Shown here piece by piece: positions 1-8,912 of a stretch of DNA of 64,000 bases. The DNA lies in NCBI RefSeq assembly GCF_000406105.1, contig NZ_CM001974.1, forward strand, positions 2,157,285-2,221,284, written 5' to 3'. The position numbers and the translations under genes are program-made. The DNA is from Dickeya chrysanthemi NCPPB 402. Lineage in GTDB: Bacteria > Pseudomonadota > Gammaproteobacteria > Enterobacterales > Enterobacteriaceae. How positions within the stretch are numbered: position 1 is the stretch's first letter; each line of letters opens with the position of its first letter. Under the pieces are notes generated by a model. That model made no database searches and was not told the origin of the DNA. It saw only the letters and a program-made list of their open reading frames with translations.

Positions 1-19
1 GTGTTTCAGTGAGAATCTG

Positions 20-436
20 ATGACCAAGACAACTGTTTTCCAACGTAATCTGGATGAGTTAACCGATTTGCAGCGACAGGTCACGCAGCAGCGTGGGACG
101 GAAAGTCCTTACACCGGTAAACTGCTGCATAACAAGCGCACCGGCGTTTATCACTGTTTGTGTTGCCATCAACCGCTGTTTTATTCTGACGATAAATATG
201 ATTCCGGCTGCGGCTGGCCGAGCTTTGATAGTCCGGTGAGCGCGAATGCTATCCGCTATCTTGATGACTATTCCCATCATATGCACCGCATTGAAATCCG
301 TTGCAGCCAATGTGATTCGCACTTGGGGCATGTGTTCCCGGATGGCCCGCAAGAGACGACCGGCGAGCGTTATTGCGTGAATTCTGTGTCGCTCAGTTTT
401 ATCGATGCAGAAGACGGTCAGCAGACGGATGGTTAG
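20..436 (+). CDS. msrB: Peptide-methionine (R)-S-oxide reductase MsrB
   Basis: Reduces the R epimer of methionine sulfoxide in oxidised proteins in the cytoplasm. The 138-residue protein has the usual length and the full MsrB fold signature: two zinc-binding CxxC pairs (C46/C49 and C95/C98), the GCGWPSF block near residue 63, the GHVFPDGP block near 103, and the catalytic cysteine C119 in RYCVNS. The ATG at 20 follows a weak purine-rich stretch (TGAGAA). The next gene is yeaC on the same strand 65 bp on, as in E. coli, so the two may be co-transcribed. In E. coli gapA lies divergently upstream; here that would be outside the window. Confidence 0.96.
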   Translation: MTKTTVFQRNLDELTDLQRQVTQQRGTESPYTGKLLHNKRTGVYHCLCCHQPLFYSDDKYDSGCGWPSFDSPVSANAIRYLDDYSHHMHRIEIRCSQCDSHLGHVFPDGPQETTGERYCVNSVSLSFIDAEDGQQTDG

Positions 437-501
437 CCGCGTTAATACACTATATTGACTTGAAACGTTTCAGCCAAATCTGACTTCAGGCAAAAGAAAA
501 C

Positions 502-777
502 ATGCAATTAGATGATTTAATAAACAGCATGACGCCGGAAATTTATCAGCGTCTGACCACTGCGGTGGAATTGGGTAAATGGCCGGACGGTGTAGCGCTG
601 ACGGCGGAGCAAAAAGAAAATGCATTGCAGATGGTGATGCTGTGGCAGGCACGCAATAACGCCGAAGCCGACCACATGACGATCAACACCCGCGGTGAAA
701 TTGAAATGAAAAGCAAGCAGGAGCTCAAGCAGCGGTTTGCCGGCGATACCATCACCACACTGAAACCGCAAGACTAA
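502..777 (+). CDS. yeaC: YeaC family protein (DUF1315)
   Basis: Small cytoplasmic protein of unknown function, 91 residues, very close in length and sequence to E. coli YeaC (both carry the N-terminal LDDLIN.MTPE block and the central TTAVELGKW and MLWQAR blocks). No signal peptide, membrane segment or catalytic motif is visible. It follows msrB on the same strand and is convergent with pncA, with a 10-bp-stem hairpin between the two stop codons. The conserved pairing with msrB hints at a role linked to oxidative or redox stress, but this is inference only. Confidence 0.9.
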   Translation: MQLDDLINSMTPEIYQRLTTAVELGKWPDGVALTAEQKENALQMVMLWQARNNAEADHMTINTRGEIEMKSKQELKQRFAGDTITTLKPQD

Positions 778-782
778 ACCCA

Positions 783-811
783 ATCACGCCAGCGTTGTCG
801 ACTGGCGTGAT
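783..811. terminator. Hairpin between convergent yeaC and pncA
   Basis: Perfect 10-bp inverted repeat (ATCACGCCAG at 783-792, CTGGCGTGAT at 802-811) with a 9-nt loop between the stop codons of yeaC and pncA. There is no clear T tract on either side, so termination may be inefficient or Rho-assisted. Confidence 0.55.
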
Positions 812-822
812 GAGCACGTGAA

Positions 823-1464
823 TTAGTGACCGAGCGATGCAATAAACGTCGGCAGGTCAACCAGCGTGGCGCCGTGTTTCTCCATCACTTCCAGCGCCTG
901 CTGGCTATCTTTCGGGTGCAGGTTTACGCCGCGGCAGCCGTCGGCCAGTACTTCGGTTTGATACCCCAGCGCCAGCGCATCCAGCACGGTATATTTCACG
1001 CAGTAATCCGTCGCCAGCCCCATGATGGTCAACCGGGTGATGTTTCTGGCCGCCAGCCAATCGTGTAACTCGGTGCGGGTGCGGCGACCGTTATCGAAAA
1101 AGGCGCTATAGCTGTCGATAAAAGGGTGTGTTCCCTTGCGCACGACCCAATTTATGGCCTGCTGGTTCAGTTTGTGATGAAAGTCGGCGCCGGGTGAGCC
1201 TTGTACACAATGTTCCGGCCACCAGACTTGCGGCAAACCGTCCAGTTCGCCTTGCTCGCCGATACGGGTGCCGGAGTTGACGGCGAAACTGCGGTGATCC
1301 GCCGGATGCCAGTCCTGGCAGGCAACCACCATCACCCCGGCCTGCTGGCAAGCGGCGATAGCCTGATTGGCTATCGCGACCACGCTGTCGCCGTCCGAGA
1401 CGGCCAGCGCGCCGCCGGCACAGAAGTCATTTTGGATATCCACCAGCAAGAGTACTCTGTTCAT
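823..1464 (-). CDS. pncA: Nicotinamidase
   Basis: Hydrolyses nicotinamide to nicotinate and ammonia in the NAD salvage cycle. The 213-residue protein has the isochorismatase-like fold with the catalytic triad D9 (VDIQNDF), K110 (RKGTHP) and C155 (ATDYCVKY), and metal ligands D51, H53 (QDWHPADH) and H85 (WPEHC). Length equals E. coli PncA. It lies 45 bp downstream of ansA on the same strand, as in E. coli, so the two probably form an operon. Pyrazinamidase side activity is known for the family. Confidence 0.96.
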   Translation of the reverse strand: MNRVLLLVDIQNDFCAGGALAVSDGDSVVAIANQAIAACQQAGVMVVACQDWHPADHRSFAVNSGTRIGEQGELDGLPQVWWPEHCVQGSPGADFHHKLNQQAINWVVRKGTHPFIDSYSAFFDNGRRTRTELHDWLAARNITRLTIMGLATDYCVKYTVLDALALGYQTEVLADGCRGVNLHPKDSQQALEVMEKHGATLVDLPTFIASLGH

Positions 1465-1509
1465 ATTATCTTCTTCTTATTGATGTTTTATGTGTTTGTT
1501 GCAGGCGAT

Positions 1510-2529
1510 TCAGTCTTTGTCGCTCAGTTCTCCGCGCAGGTTCTGTTGCATAAGCTGGCGGATCTGTTCGGGAGAAAGATCGTTCCTGCTTAACAGATAA
1601 TGCAATTTCGTCAGTGCCGCTTCAACCGTCATGTCGAACCCGCTGATGACGCCGGCCTGCGCCAGCGCGTTACCAGTGGCATAACCGTCCATGTTGACCC
1701 GCCCGGAAATACATTGCGTCAGGTTAACTACCACAATGCCGCGCTCTGAAGCCTGACGGAGCTCGTCAAGCAAACCTGAGCTTTGGGGCGCATTACCGAC
1801 GCCATACGAGCGCAGAATCAGTGCCTTAACCGGCTGGCGGAGGAAATTGCTCACCACGTCGGCGGAAATCCCCGGATAGATGGTCACCACGCCGATGGGC
1901 TGCGGGGTGATGGCGTGAACTATCAAGGAGCCGTCGATCGGATCCGGATTAACCGGCGTCAGACGGCGAATATGGATACCGGCTTCCAGTAATGGCGGGA
2001 AGTTAGGCGAAGCAAAAGCGTCAAAACCATCGGCATGCGCTTTGGTGGTGCGATTGCCGCGCAATAATTTGTTGTTGAAGAACAGGCTGACCTCATTAAC
2101 CGGATGATTGGCGGCTACGTACAACGCATTCAGCAGGTTGGTTTGCCCATCGGAGCGCAATTCCGCCAGCGGAATTTGTGACCCTGTCACAATAACCGGT
2201 TTGGCAAGATTCTCCAGCATGAAAGACAGCGCTGAAGCAGTAAACGCCATCGTGTCGGTGCCGTGGAGAATCACGAATCCATCGTATTGGTCATAGTTTT
2301 GCTGGATATCGTTTGCAATCGATTGCCAGTCTGACGGCGTCATATCAGAGGAATCAATCAACGGCGTATATTCATGGATAGTAAACGAGGGCATCTCCGG
2401 GCGGTGGAATTCCGGCATTTGCGCCAACTGTTGTTGCAGGTGGCCGGAAACCGGGACATAACCGTGGGCGGAACGCTGCATACCGATAGTGCCGCCGGTA
2501 TAGGCGACGTAGATGGATTTCTTTTGCAT
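1510..2529 (-). CDS. ansA: L-asparaginase I (cytoplasmic, low affinity)
   Basis: Hydrolyses L-asparagine to aspartate and ammonia. The nucleophile-containing TGGTIG motif (T14) and the HGTDTM block (T91, D92) are present, followed by TTKAHADGFDAF with the catalytic lysine. I start at the ATG at 2529, giving 339 residues and an N-terminus matching E. coli AnsA (MQKKSIYVAY). An in-frame GTG at 2550 would add seven residues; neither start has a strong ribosome site. No signal peptide, which separates it from the periplasmic type II enzyme. It sits between sppA and pncA on the same strand. Confidence 0.95.
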   Translation of the reverse strand: MQKKSIYVAYTGGTIGMQRSAHGYVPVSGHLQQQLAQMPEFHRPEMPSFTIHEYTPLIDSSDMTPSDWQSIANDIQQNYDQYDGFVILHGTDTMAFTASALSFMLENLAKPVIVTGSQIPLAELRSDGQTNLLNALYVAANHPVNEVSLFFNNKLLRGNRTTKAHADGFDAFASPNFPPLLEAGIHIRRLTPVNPDPIDGSLIVHAITPQPIGVVTIYPGISADVVSNFLRQPVKALILRSYGVGNAPQSSGLLDELRQASERGIVVVNLTQCISGRVNMDGYATGNALAQAGVISGFDMTVEAALTKLHYLLSRNDLSPEQIRQLMQQNLRGELSDKD

Positions 2530-2613
2530 GGGTGCGATTGGTCGGGACACTGTTGGTTGTCGAAAGGGATAGCCCTGGGAAATGGGATTATAAAAAGGTT
2601 TCAGTAGTAAAGA

Positions 2614-2635
2614 CAGCCCGACAGGCGTCGGGCTG
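2614..2635 (-). terminator. Hairpin downstream of sppA
   Basis: Nine-base-pair GC-rich stem (CAGCCCGAC / GTCGGGCTG) with a 4-nt loop, between the sppA stop and the ansA start. Read on the minus strand it is followed by GTCTTT, a short T-rich tail. It may end or attenuate sppA transcription before ansA. Confidence 0.6.
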
Positions 2636-2647
2636 TGTAAGCGTGTG

Positions 2648-4498
2648 TTAGCGTAGGTCGCCGCAATTCAGGCACAAAGCATAACGATTTTGCGGATCGT
2701 TCAGGGCATCCAGAATTGATGTCTGGGCGTGAACGGTTTGCGCCAGTTGAATAACCGGTGCGGGGATCACCGCCTGCAAGGCGGAAGGCAGCATCGCGTA
2801 GACGGCGCTCCTGACCTGAGTGAACATGGCATTGAGCAAGTCCGACTCTTCGGTATACCAGCTCAACTGATACTGTTCCAGTTTGGCCAGTTCCGCGGCT
2901 TTTTTCACGGCATCGTCAAAGTCGCCTAACTGATCGACCAACCCATTGGTTTTCGCATCGCTACCGACCCAGACATGGCCCTGGGCGATGGCATCGACTT
3001 CCTGCGTCGTTTTCCGGCGAGACTGAGCAACCAGTGAAATGAAATTCTGATAACCACGTTCGATGCTAATTTGCATCAGTTGGCTGGCTTGTGACGGCAA
3101 GGCCTTAGTTTGAGACAGATCAGCCAATGGCGACGTCGCCACGCCGTCGGTATGTACCCCAATGCTATCCAGCGCGTTTTCAAACGTGGTAACCACACCG
3201 AAAATTCCAATCGAGCCGGTCAGAGTACTGGGGCTGGCAATAATGGTGTTTGCCGGGGTGGAGATCCAGTAACCGCCAGAGGCGGCCATACCCCCCATCG
3301 ATACGACGACCGGTTTACCGGCTTGCCGTGCGGCCATCAGCTCTGAGCGAATCAGCTCGGAAGCGGTCACACTGCCGCCAGGGCTGTTGACCCGCAGGAT
3401 GATGGCTTTGACTTTCGGGTCCAGACGCGCATCGCGAATCTGTGCGGCGGTGGTGTCGCCGCCGACGTACCCCGGCGTTTCTTTACCATCGACAATCGTC
3501 CCGCTGGCAAACACGACGGCGATCTCGTTGGTACTGACGGCGGGAGGCGCCGGTGTGTAATCATAGATGCTGGTAAAATTGAAGTTTTTGGTCTTGGCGT
3601 CCCACCCAAAGGCTTTTATCAACGCCTGTTCAACCATCGAACGGGAGGCGACTTCGTCCACCAGTTTATTTTCCAGCGCATAGCGAGCTGTATCGCCATC
3701 CACTGTTTGCAGGTTGGCGAGTATCTTCTCAGCACCGGGGAACAGCTGTTGTGGGGTGATCTGGCGATTGGCCGCTACCGTGTCGAGATAGTGTTGCCAA
3801 AGGGTGGAAATCCAGCGGTTGTCGGCCTCACGGGCGTCAGGCGACATATCGTCGCGGATAAACGGCTCGACGGCGGACTTGTAAGTGCCCACGCGGAAAA
3901 TATGGGCGGTCACCTTCAGCTTATCCAACAACGTTTTGTAATACAGGTTGCTGGTGGCGAAACCGTGCAGATCGATATTACCCTGCGGCGTCAGGTAAAT
4001 TTTATTGGCGAAGCTGGCCAGATAATATTGCGTCTGGTTGAAGTTGTCGCCGACGGCAAAAATCGGTTTGCCGGCATCGCGGAATTCGCGCAGCGCTTTG
4101 CCGATGTATTGCAACGAAGGCTGATCCGCGCCGACGAAATCAGACAAGTCCATCACCATGCCGGTAATATTGCTGTCGTCTTTGGCCTGACGGATGCTAT
4201 CAACGATATCAAACAACGAATTCTCCTGATGACGGCTTGCCGACACGCCGAAGAACTCCCGCCCGAACTGACGCAGCTTATTATTCATGGCGGGTTTATC
4301 CACCACGACCCCCGTCAGATCCAGCAGTAACGCTCCCCGTGCCGGCTCAGCCTGCGGGGTTTTTAACTGGCTGTAGATTCCGATACCGACCAGGATCAAA
4401 CAGATCAGAAAAAGGTTGAGGATAAATTCGCGGGTAAAATTCAGCAGGCGCCACCCCCATCTGAATATTCCACTGAAAATTCGCCACATTGTGCGCAT
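2648..4498 (-). CDS. sppA: Signal peptide peptidase SppA (protease IV), long two-domain form
   Basis: Inner-membrane serine protease that degrades cleaved signal peptides, with its active site facing the periplasm. One N-terminal membrane anchor (about residues 25-45) precedes two tandem S49 domains, as in E. coli SppA. The Ser/Lys dyad is split between the domains: K207 in GTYKSAV and S407 in MAASGGYW, matching E. coli K209 and S409. I use the ATG at 4498 because GGAG lies five bases upstream; an in-frame GTG at 4504 overlaps that site. 616 residues, full length. It is transcribed divergently from ydjA. Confidence 0.96.
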   Translation of the reverse strand: MRTMWRIFSGIFRWGWRLLNFTREFILNLFLICLILVGIGIYSQLKTPQAEPARGALLLDLTGVVVDKPAMNNKLRQFGREFFGVSASRHQENSLFDIVDSIRQAKDDSNITGMVMDLSDFVGADQPSLQYIGKALREFRDAGKPIFAVGDNFNQTQYYLASFANKIYLTPQGNIDLHGFATSNLYYKTLLDKLKVTAHIFRVGTYKSAVEPFIRDDMSPDAREADNRWISTLWQHYLDTVAANRQITPQQLFPGAEKILANLQTVDGDTARYALENKLVDEVASRSMVEQALIKAFGWDAKTKNFNFTSIYDYTPAPPAVSTNEIAVVFASGTIVDGKETPGYVGGDTTAAQIRDARLDPKVKAIILRVNSPGGSVTASELIRSELMAARQAGKPVVVSMGGMAASGGYWISTPANTIIASPSTLTGSIGIFGVVTTFENALDSIGVHTDGVATSPLADLSQTKALPSQASQLMQISIERGYQNFISLVAQSRRKTTQEVDAIAQGHVWVGSDAKTNGLVDQLGDFDDAVKKAAELAKLEQYQLSWYTEESDLLNAMFTQVRSAVYAMLPSALQAVIPAPVIQLAQTVHAQTSILDALNDPQNRYALCLNCGDLR

Positions 4499-4763
4499 GT
4501 CCACTCCGTCAAAAGAAAACTGGGTTTAAGCTGTGCTCCGTATTGCCGGATAAGATGGCATTGCCAATGTTATCTGCGCAATTGCATCCGTATGCAGGCA
4601 CTGGCGGTATCCTAATGAGCGATAGAATAAAAGTCAGCTATTTATCTTGCCTTATGGTCGGTAGCTGGGGGCTAACTTGTAACAAATCTTCTACCTGTGC
4701 TACCGTGGCGCGCAACCGGATTTTATTTACCGACAGCAGATTTTTCATGACAGGAGAGAGGTG

Positions 4764-5315
4764 ATGGATGCTCTGGAATTGCTACTGAATCGTCGTTCGG
4801 CGTCCCGTCTGGCTGCACCTGCGCCGGCAGGTGAGGCACTGGAGAATATCCTGCGTGCGGGGTTGCGAGCGCCGGACCATGGCGCATTGCAGCCCTGGCG
4901 TTTCTCTCTTATCCAGGATGAGGGATTGTCCCGTTTTAGCGAATTGCTGGTCCGGGCGGCATTACAGGATAAGCTGGATGATGCGGCGGTTGATAAAGCG
5001 CGTCAGGCGCCATTTCGCGCGCCGATGATTATCACCGTCGTGGCTCATTGCGAAGATCATCCTAAAGTTCCCCATTGGGAGCAGGTCGTATCGGCCGGCT
5101 GTGCGGTGCAGGCGATGCAAATGGCTGCGCTGGCGCAAGGCTTCAACGGTATCTGGCGCAGCGGCGCCTGGACCCATCATCCGTTGGTGCGGGATGCGTT
5201 TGGGTGCCGTGCATCGGATGAAATCGTCGGTTTCCTGTATTTGGGAACACCGCAGCTTAAAGCCTCCGCCGCTATCACGCCCGTGGATAGCGCGAAGTTT
5301 GTCAGCTATTTCTAA
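4764..5315 (+). CDS. ydjA: Putative nitroreductase YdjA
   Basis: Small FMN-dependent oxidoreductase of the nitroreductase family. Its physiological substrate is not established. The 183-residue protein aligns along its whole length with E. coli YdjA, including the N-terminal [15 protein letters not shown] block, RAPDHG near residue 36 and the C-terminal [11 protein letters not shown] motif. The ATG at 4764 overlaps an in-frame GTG at 4761; the ATG is preferred, with a GAGAGG site close upstream. In E. coli selD follows ydjA; here topB follows directly after 79 bp. Confidence 0.92.
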   Translation: MDALELLLNRRSASRLAAPAPAGEALENILRAGLRAPDHGALQPWRFSLIQDEGLSRFSELLVRAALQDKLDDAAVDKARQAPFRAPMIITVVAHCEDHPKVPHWEQVVSAGCAVQAMQMAALAQGFNGIWRSGAWTHHPLVRDAFGCRASDEIVGFLYLGTPQLKASAAITPVDSAKFVSYF

Positions 5316-5394
5316 TTTCTTGACGATGTTTCCCCCGACTTGCGCATTCCACAGGCCGTGAGTGGGGGATATCCGTTCTGCCTTGCGGTGTAAC

Positions 5395-7320
5395 ATGCGA
5401 CTGTTTATTGCAGAAAAACCCAGCCTTGCCAGAGCCATTGCCGATGTGTTGCCGAAACCGCATCGGCGTGGTGATGGCTTCATTGCCTGCGGCGACCAGA
5501 ATACGGTGACCTGGTGCGTGGGGCACCTGCTGGAACAGGCTCAACCAGATGCCTACGACGCCCGTTATGCACGCTGGTCGCTGACGGACCTGCCGATAGT
5601 GCCGCAGAAATGGCTGCTCCAGCCGCGGCCATCTGTCAGTAAGCAGCTGAATGTGATTAAAAAATTACTGACGCAAGCGGATGAGATCATCCATGCCGGC
5701 GACCCGGACCGGGAAGGGCAGTTACTGGTGGATGAAGTGCTGGAGTATCTGGCGTTGTCGGAAGAGAAACGCCAGCACGTGCGCCGTTGTCTGATCAACG
5801 ACTTAAACCCGCAAGCGGTAGAGCGTGCGGTGTCGCGTCTGCGTGAAAACCGGGAGTTTGTGCCGCTGTGCGTTTCGGCACTGGCGCGTTCACGCGCCGA
5901 CTGGCTGTACGGCATTAATATGACCCGCGCTTATACCTTACTTGGGAAGAATGCCGGTTATGAAGGCGTGCTGTCGGTCGGTCGGGTTCAAACGCCGGTT
6001 TTGGGCCTGGTGGTGCGGCGTGACGAAGAGATCGACAATTTTGTGCCTCGCGACTATTTCGAGGTTAAGGCGCACATCGTCACCCCAGCCAAAGAGCGGT
6101 TCGTTGCGTTGTGGCAACCCAGTGAGTCGTGCGAGCCGTATCAGGACGAAGAGGGGCGTTTACTGCATCGCCCGCTGGCTGAGCACGTCGTCAAGCGCAT
6201 CGAAGGGCAACCGGCATGGGTGACCGCCTATAGTGATAAACGGGAATCGGAAACCGCGCCGTTGCCGTATTCCCTTTCCGCCTTGCAAATTGAAGCGGCC
6301 AAACGCTTTGGCCTTAGTGCCCAGCAGGTGCTGGATATCTGCCAACGTCTGTATGAGACGCACAAACTGATTACCTACCCGCGTTCGGACTGTCGGTACT
6401 TACCGGAAGAGCATTTCGCCGGGCGACAGGCGGTGCTGAACGCGATTGCGACACATCGGCCGGATTTATTGCCGCAACCGGCGGTTGATCCTGAACGCCG
6501 CAATCGTTGCTGGGATGACGGCAAGGTCGATGCTCACCACGCCATTATTCCCACGGCACGCAGTGCCCGAACGTCGTTGACCGAACAGGAAAGTCAGGTG
6601 TATGGGCTGGTTGCCCGGCAATACCTGATGCAGTTCTGCGCAGATGCGGTATTTCGTAAATGCGTTATCGATCTGGATATTGCCGGCGGCAAGTTTGTCG
6701 CTAAGGCCCGGTTTCTGGCTGAGGCGGGATGGCGTACGCTGCTCGGCAACAAAGAGCGAGATGAGGAAAACGAAGGCATGCCGTTGCCGGTGGTGGCGAA
6801 AGGCGATGAATTGCTGTGCGAACGGGGCGAAGTGGTGGAGCGACAGACTCAGCCGCCGCGGCCGTTTACCGATGCGACGTTGTTGTCCGCCATGACCGGT
6901 ATTGCCCGCTTCGTTCAGGACAAGGCGTTGAAGAAAATTCTGCGCGAAACCGATGGACTGGGCACTGAAGCCACACGCGCAGGTATTATCGAGCTACTGT
7001 TTAAGCGTGCCTTTTTAATCAAGAAAGGGCGTTCTATTCATTCCACCGATGCGGGCAAAGCCTTGATCCATGCATTGCCGCCGATAGCGGCTCACCCGGA
7101 TATGACCGCACACTGGGAAGCGACGTTGACGCAGATTAGCGAGAAGCGTTGCCGCTACCAGGACTTCATGCAGCCATTGACGCAATCGTTGTATGAACTT
7201 ATTCAGCAGGCCCGGCAAAGTGGTAATATCCAGGCATTCAGAGGATTACCGGCGGTTAAGCGCACTACGCCCGAAAAACGGAAACGCCGTCAGTCACGTT
7301 CAGCCAGCACCAAGGAGTAA
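5395..7320 (+). CDS. topB: DNA topoisomerase III
   Basis: Type IA topoisomerase that relaxes negative supercoils and decatenates replication intermediates. The 641-residue protein has an N-terminal TOPRIM domain (E7 in IAEKPS, DPDREG at 103-108) and the active-site tyrosine Y328 in LITYPRSD, the same number as in E. coli. The C-terminus is short and basic (KRKRRQ) with no zinc fingers, normal for TopB. I choose the ATG at 5395 because the TOPRIM fold starts immediately; a GTG at 5362 would add 11 unrelated residues. The next gene starts 5 bp downstream, suggesting coupling. Confidence 0.96.
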   Translation: MRLFIAEKPSLARAIADVLPKPHRRGDGFIACGDQNTVTWCVGHLLEQAQPDAYDARYARWSLTDLPIVPQKWLLQPRPSVSKQLNVIKKLLTQADEIIHAGDPDREGQLLVDEVLEYLALSEEKRQHVRRCLINDLNPQAVERAVSRLRENREFVPLCVSALARSRADWLYGINMTRAYTLLGKNAGYEGVLSVGRVQTPVLGLVVRRDEEIDNFVPRDYFEVKAHIVTPAKERFVALWQPSESCEPYQDEEGRLLHRPLAEHVVKRIEGQPAWVTAYSDKRESETAPLPYSLSALQIEAAKRFGLSAQQVLDICQRLYETHKLITYPRSDCRYLPEEHFAGRQAVLNAIATHRPDLLPQPAVDPERRNRCWDDGKVDAHHAIIPTARSARTSLTEQESQVYGLVARQYLMQFCADAVFRKCVIDLDIAGGKFVAKARFLAEAGWRTLLGNKERDEENEGMPLPVVAKGDELLCERGEVVERQTQPPRPFTDATLLSAMTGIARFVQDKALKKILRETDGLGTEATRAGIIELLFKRAFLIKKGRSIHSTDAGKALIHALPPIAAHPDMTAHWEATLTQISEKRCRYQDFMQPLTQSLYELIQQARQSGNIQAFRGLPAVKRTTPEKRKRRQSRSASTKE

Positions 7321-7325
7321 CACAG

Positions 7326-7718
7326 ATGAAAGCATGGGGCACCTTCCTGATGGCAACAAGCCTGTTGGTTTCTTGCGCTACGCAGGCGGCGACACAAACG
7401 ACAGTGATTACGCAGGGAAATCCTGTCGTACTGCCGGGGAATGTCGGCACACACAGCACGGTATCCGGCTCACACGGTAACACCAACACCGAGGTGGTGG
7501 TGCCGGTTCCGCCCCAGGTTATCTGGGGTAACGGTAACGGCGGCAATGTACAGCGCGAGACTCAGGTCAATTGCATGAGTTGCTGTATTTACCAGAACAA
7601 AAATTACTCTGAAGGGTCGGTGGTCAGGGCGGAAGGCGTATTACTGCAATGTCTGCGTGATAAAGGCAATCTGGGCACCAATAATCTGGTGTGGCGGATT
7701 ATCAAAGATCAGCAATAA
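7326..7718 (+). CDS. YnjH-like DUF1496 protein, probable lipoprotein with extended linker
   Basis: Function unknown. The C-terminal half (about residues 78-130, starting at NCMSCCIYQNKNYSEGS) matches the DUF1496 domain of E. coli YnjH, with a conserved CxxCC cluster and a further Cys in LLQC. The N-terminus is an export signal, and LVSC at 14-17 fits a lipobox, so C17 may be lipidated; a soluble periplasmic protein is the alternative. Between signal and domain lies a Gly/Thr/Asn/Val-rich linker of about 50 residues, longer than in the 90-residue E. coli protein. It starts 5 bp after topB and ends before a strong terminator shared with xthA. Confidence 0.8.
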   Translation: MKAWGTFLMATSLLVSCATQAATQTTVITQGNPVVLPGNVGTHSTVSGSHGNTNTEVVVPVPPQVIWGNGNGGNVQRETQVNCMSCCIYQNKNYSEGSVVRAEGVLLQCLRDKGNLGTNNLVWRIIKDQQ

Positions 7719-7726
7719 GCGCTGAT

Positions 7727-7751
7727 AACGGGGCGGAGGCCGCCCCGTTTA
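7727..7751. terminator. Bidirectional terminator, DUF1496 gene / xthA
   Basis: Perfect 10-bp GC-rich stem (AACGGGGCGG / CCGCCCCGTT) with a 3-4 nt loop between two convergent stop codons. A short T run follows on the plus strand (GTTTAG) and on the minus strand the stem is followed by ATCAGC. It serves both genes. Confidence 0.75.
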
Positions 7752-7756
7752 GAACG

Positions 7757-8563
7757 TTAGAGCGTGAACTCCGCCCACACCGGCGCATGATCGGATGGTT
7801 TCTCCATTCCACGAATCGCATAATCAATGCCGGTGGCGGCACAGCGGCTGGCTAGTGGAGGCGTCGCCATGATCAGGTCAATGCGCAGGCCGCGGTTGTC
7901 GTCAAACCCGGCCGAACGGTAATCAAACCACGAAAACCGGTCCTGACATTCGGGATTGGCCGCCCGGAAGGTATCGACTAATCCCCAGCTTTTCAGCCGT
8001 TCCATCCATTCGCGTTCTTCCGGCAGGAAAGAACATTTACCGGTGCGCAGCCAGCGTTTACGGTTTTCCTCACCGATGCCGATATCCTGGTCGGCCGGGC
8101 TGATGTTCATATCACCCATGATCAGAACAGGTTGTTCTGACTGATGATGTTGCTCAAGATAATGCTGCAAGTCCTGATAGAAGCGGGTTTTGGCCGGAAA
8201 TTTTACCGGGTGGTCGCGGCTTTCACCTTGTGGAAAGTAGCCGTTAACCACGGTCAGCGTACCGAGCGGTGTCGTCAGGTCCGCCATGATGATGCGGCGC
8301 TGAGCGTCGTCGTCGTCGGTAGGGAACCCGCGACGGACCGCCAGCGGTTCGGCTTTGGTCAGCAGCGCAACACCGTAATGGCCTTTCTGCCCGTGATAGA
8401 ACACGTGATAACCAAACTGTTTCACCTCGTCGAGCGGAAACATATCGTCATGGACTTTGGTTTCCTGCAAGCCGATCACATCAGGTTGGTGTTGTTCGAT
8501 GATGGCGGCCAGTTGATGGGGACGAGCGCGCAGCCCGTTGATATTGAAAGAGACAAACTTCAT
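7757..8563 (-). CDS. xthA: Exonuclease III (AP endonuclease)
   Basis: Cleaves DNA 5' of abasic sites and removes 3' blocking groups in base excision repair; also a 3'-5' exonuclease. The protein is 268 residues when started at the ATG at 8563, exactly the E. coli length. The longer reading from 8644 adds 27 residues without homology. Metal-binding and catalytic motifs are present: N7 in SFNING, E34 in LQETKV, GDMNISP near residue 150 and the C-terminal SDHAPVW histidine. It is divergent from the riboswitch-controlled gene that follows. Confidence 0.96.
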   Translation of the reverse strand: MKFVSFNINGLRARPHQLAAIIEQHQPDVIGLQETKVHDDMFPLDEVKQFGYHVFYHGQKGHYGVALLTKAEPLAVRRGFPTDDDDAQRRIIMADLTTPLGTLTVVNGYFPQGESRDHPVKFPAKTRFYQDLQHYLEQHHQSEQPVLIMGDMNISPADQDIGIGEENRKRWLRTGKCSFLPEEREWMERLKSWGLVDTFRAANPECQDRFSWFDYRSAGFDDNRGLRIDLIMATPPLASRCAATGIDYAIRGMEKPSDHAPVWAEFTL

Positions 8564-8673
8564 ATTCGCTGCCGTTGTTAAAAAAACGTGTTCCGATGTT
8601 AGCAGAAAGGCGGGAACCGAGTCACGACGACGATACGATCGCATAGGCTGTCATCACTATGGGTGATGGCTGG

Positions 8674-8702
8674 TTGAAGCGGGTAACGATAGCCCGTATA
8701 CT
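8674..8702 (+). promoter_or_regulatory. Sigma-70 promoter of the glycine riboswitch transcript
   Basis: TTGAAG (8674-8679) and TATACT (8697-8702) are separated by exactly 17 bp. The predicted start, about 8708-8710, falls just at the 5' edge of the first glycine aptamer. Confidence 0.7.
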
Positions 8703-8708
8703 CCGCCG

Positions 8709-8889
8709 CTTGCAGGAGAGCGGAAGGCGCTGACAGACCTTCCCGCCGAAGGCGCAAACTCCCATAATCGCTCAGGCCACCTTACTGCACATCTCAATGA
8801 CGCCAACTGGAGAGCGGTTGCCAGACAACCCACCGAAGGGGCAAGCGGTTTGACCGCGTAAACTCTCAGGTAAAAGGACAGAGGGAGGG
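8709..8889 (+). ncRNA. Tandem glycine riboswitch (two aptamers)
   Basis: Two gcvT-type glycine aptamers in a row. The first has GGAGAGCGG at 8715 and GCCGAAGGCGCAAACTC at 8744-8760. The second has GGAGAGCGG at 8809, CACCGAAGGGGCAA at 8831, AAACTCTCAGG at 8860 and the typical end AAAAGGACAGAGG at 8872-8884. These are the conserved blocks of the family. The second aptamer ends only about 25 nt before the GTG at 8913 and I see no T-rich terminator in between. Control of translation by hiding or freeing the ribosome site is therefore more likely than transcription termination. Confidence 0.93.
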
Positions 8890-8912
8890 GCACCTTTCAC
8901 AAGGGTACGTGT

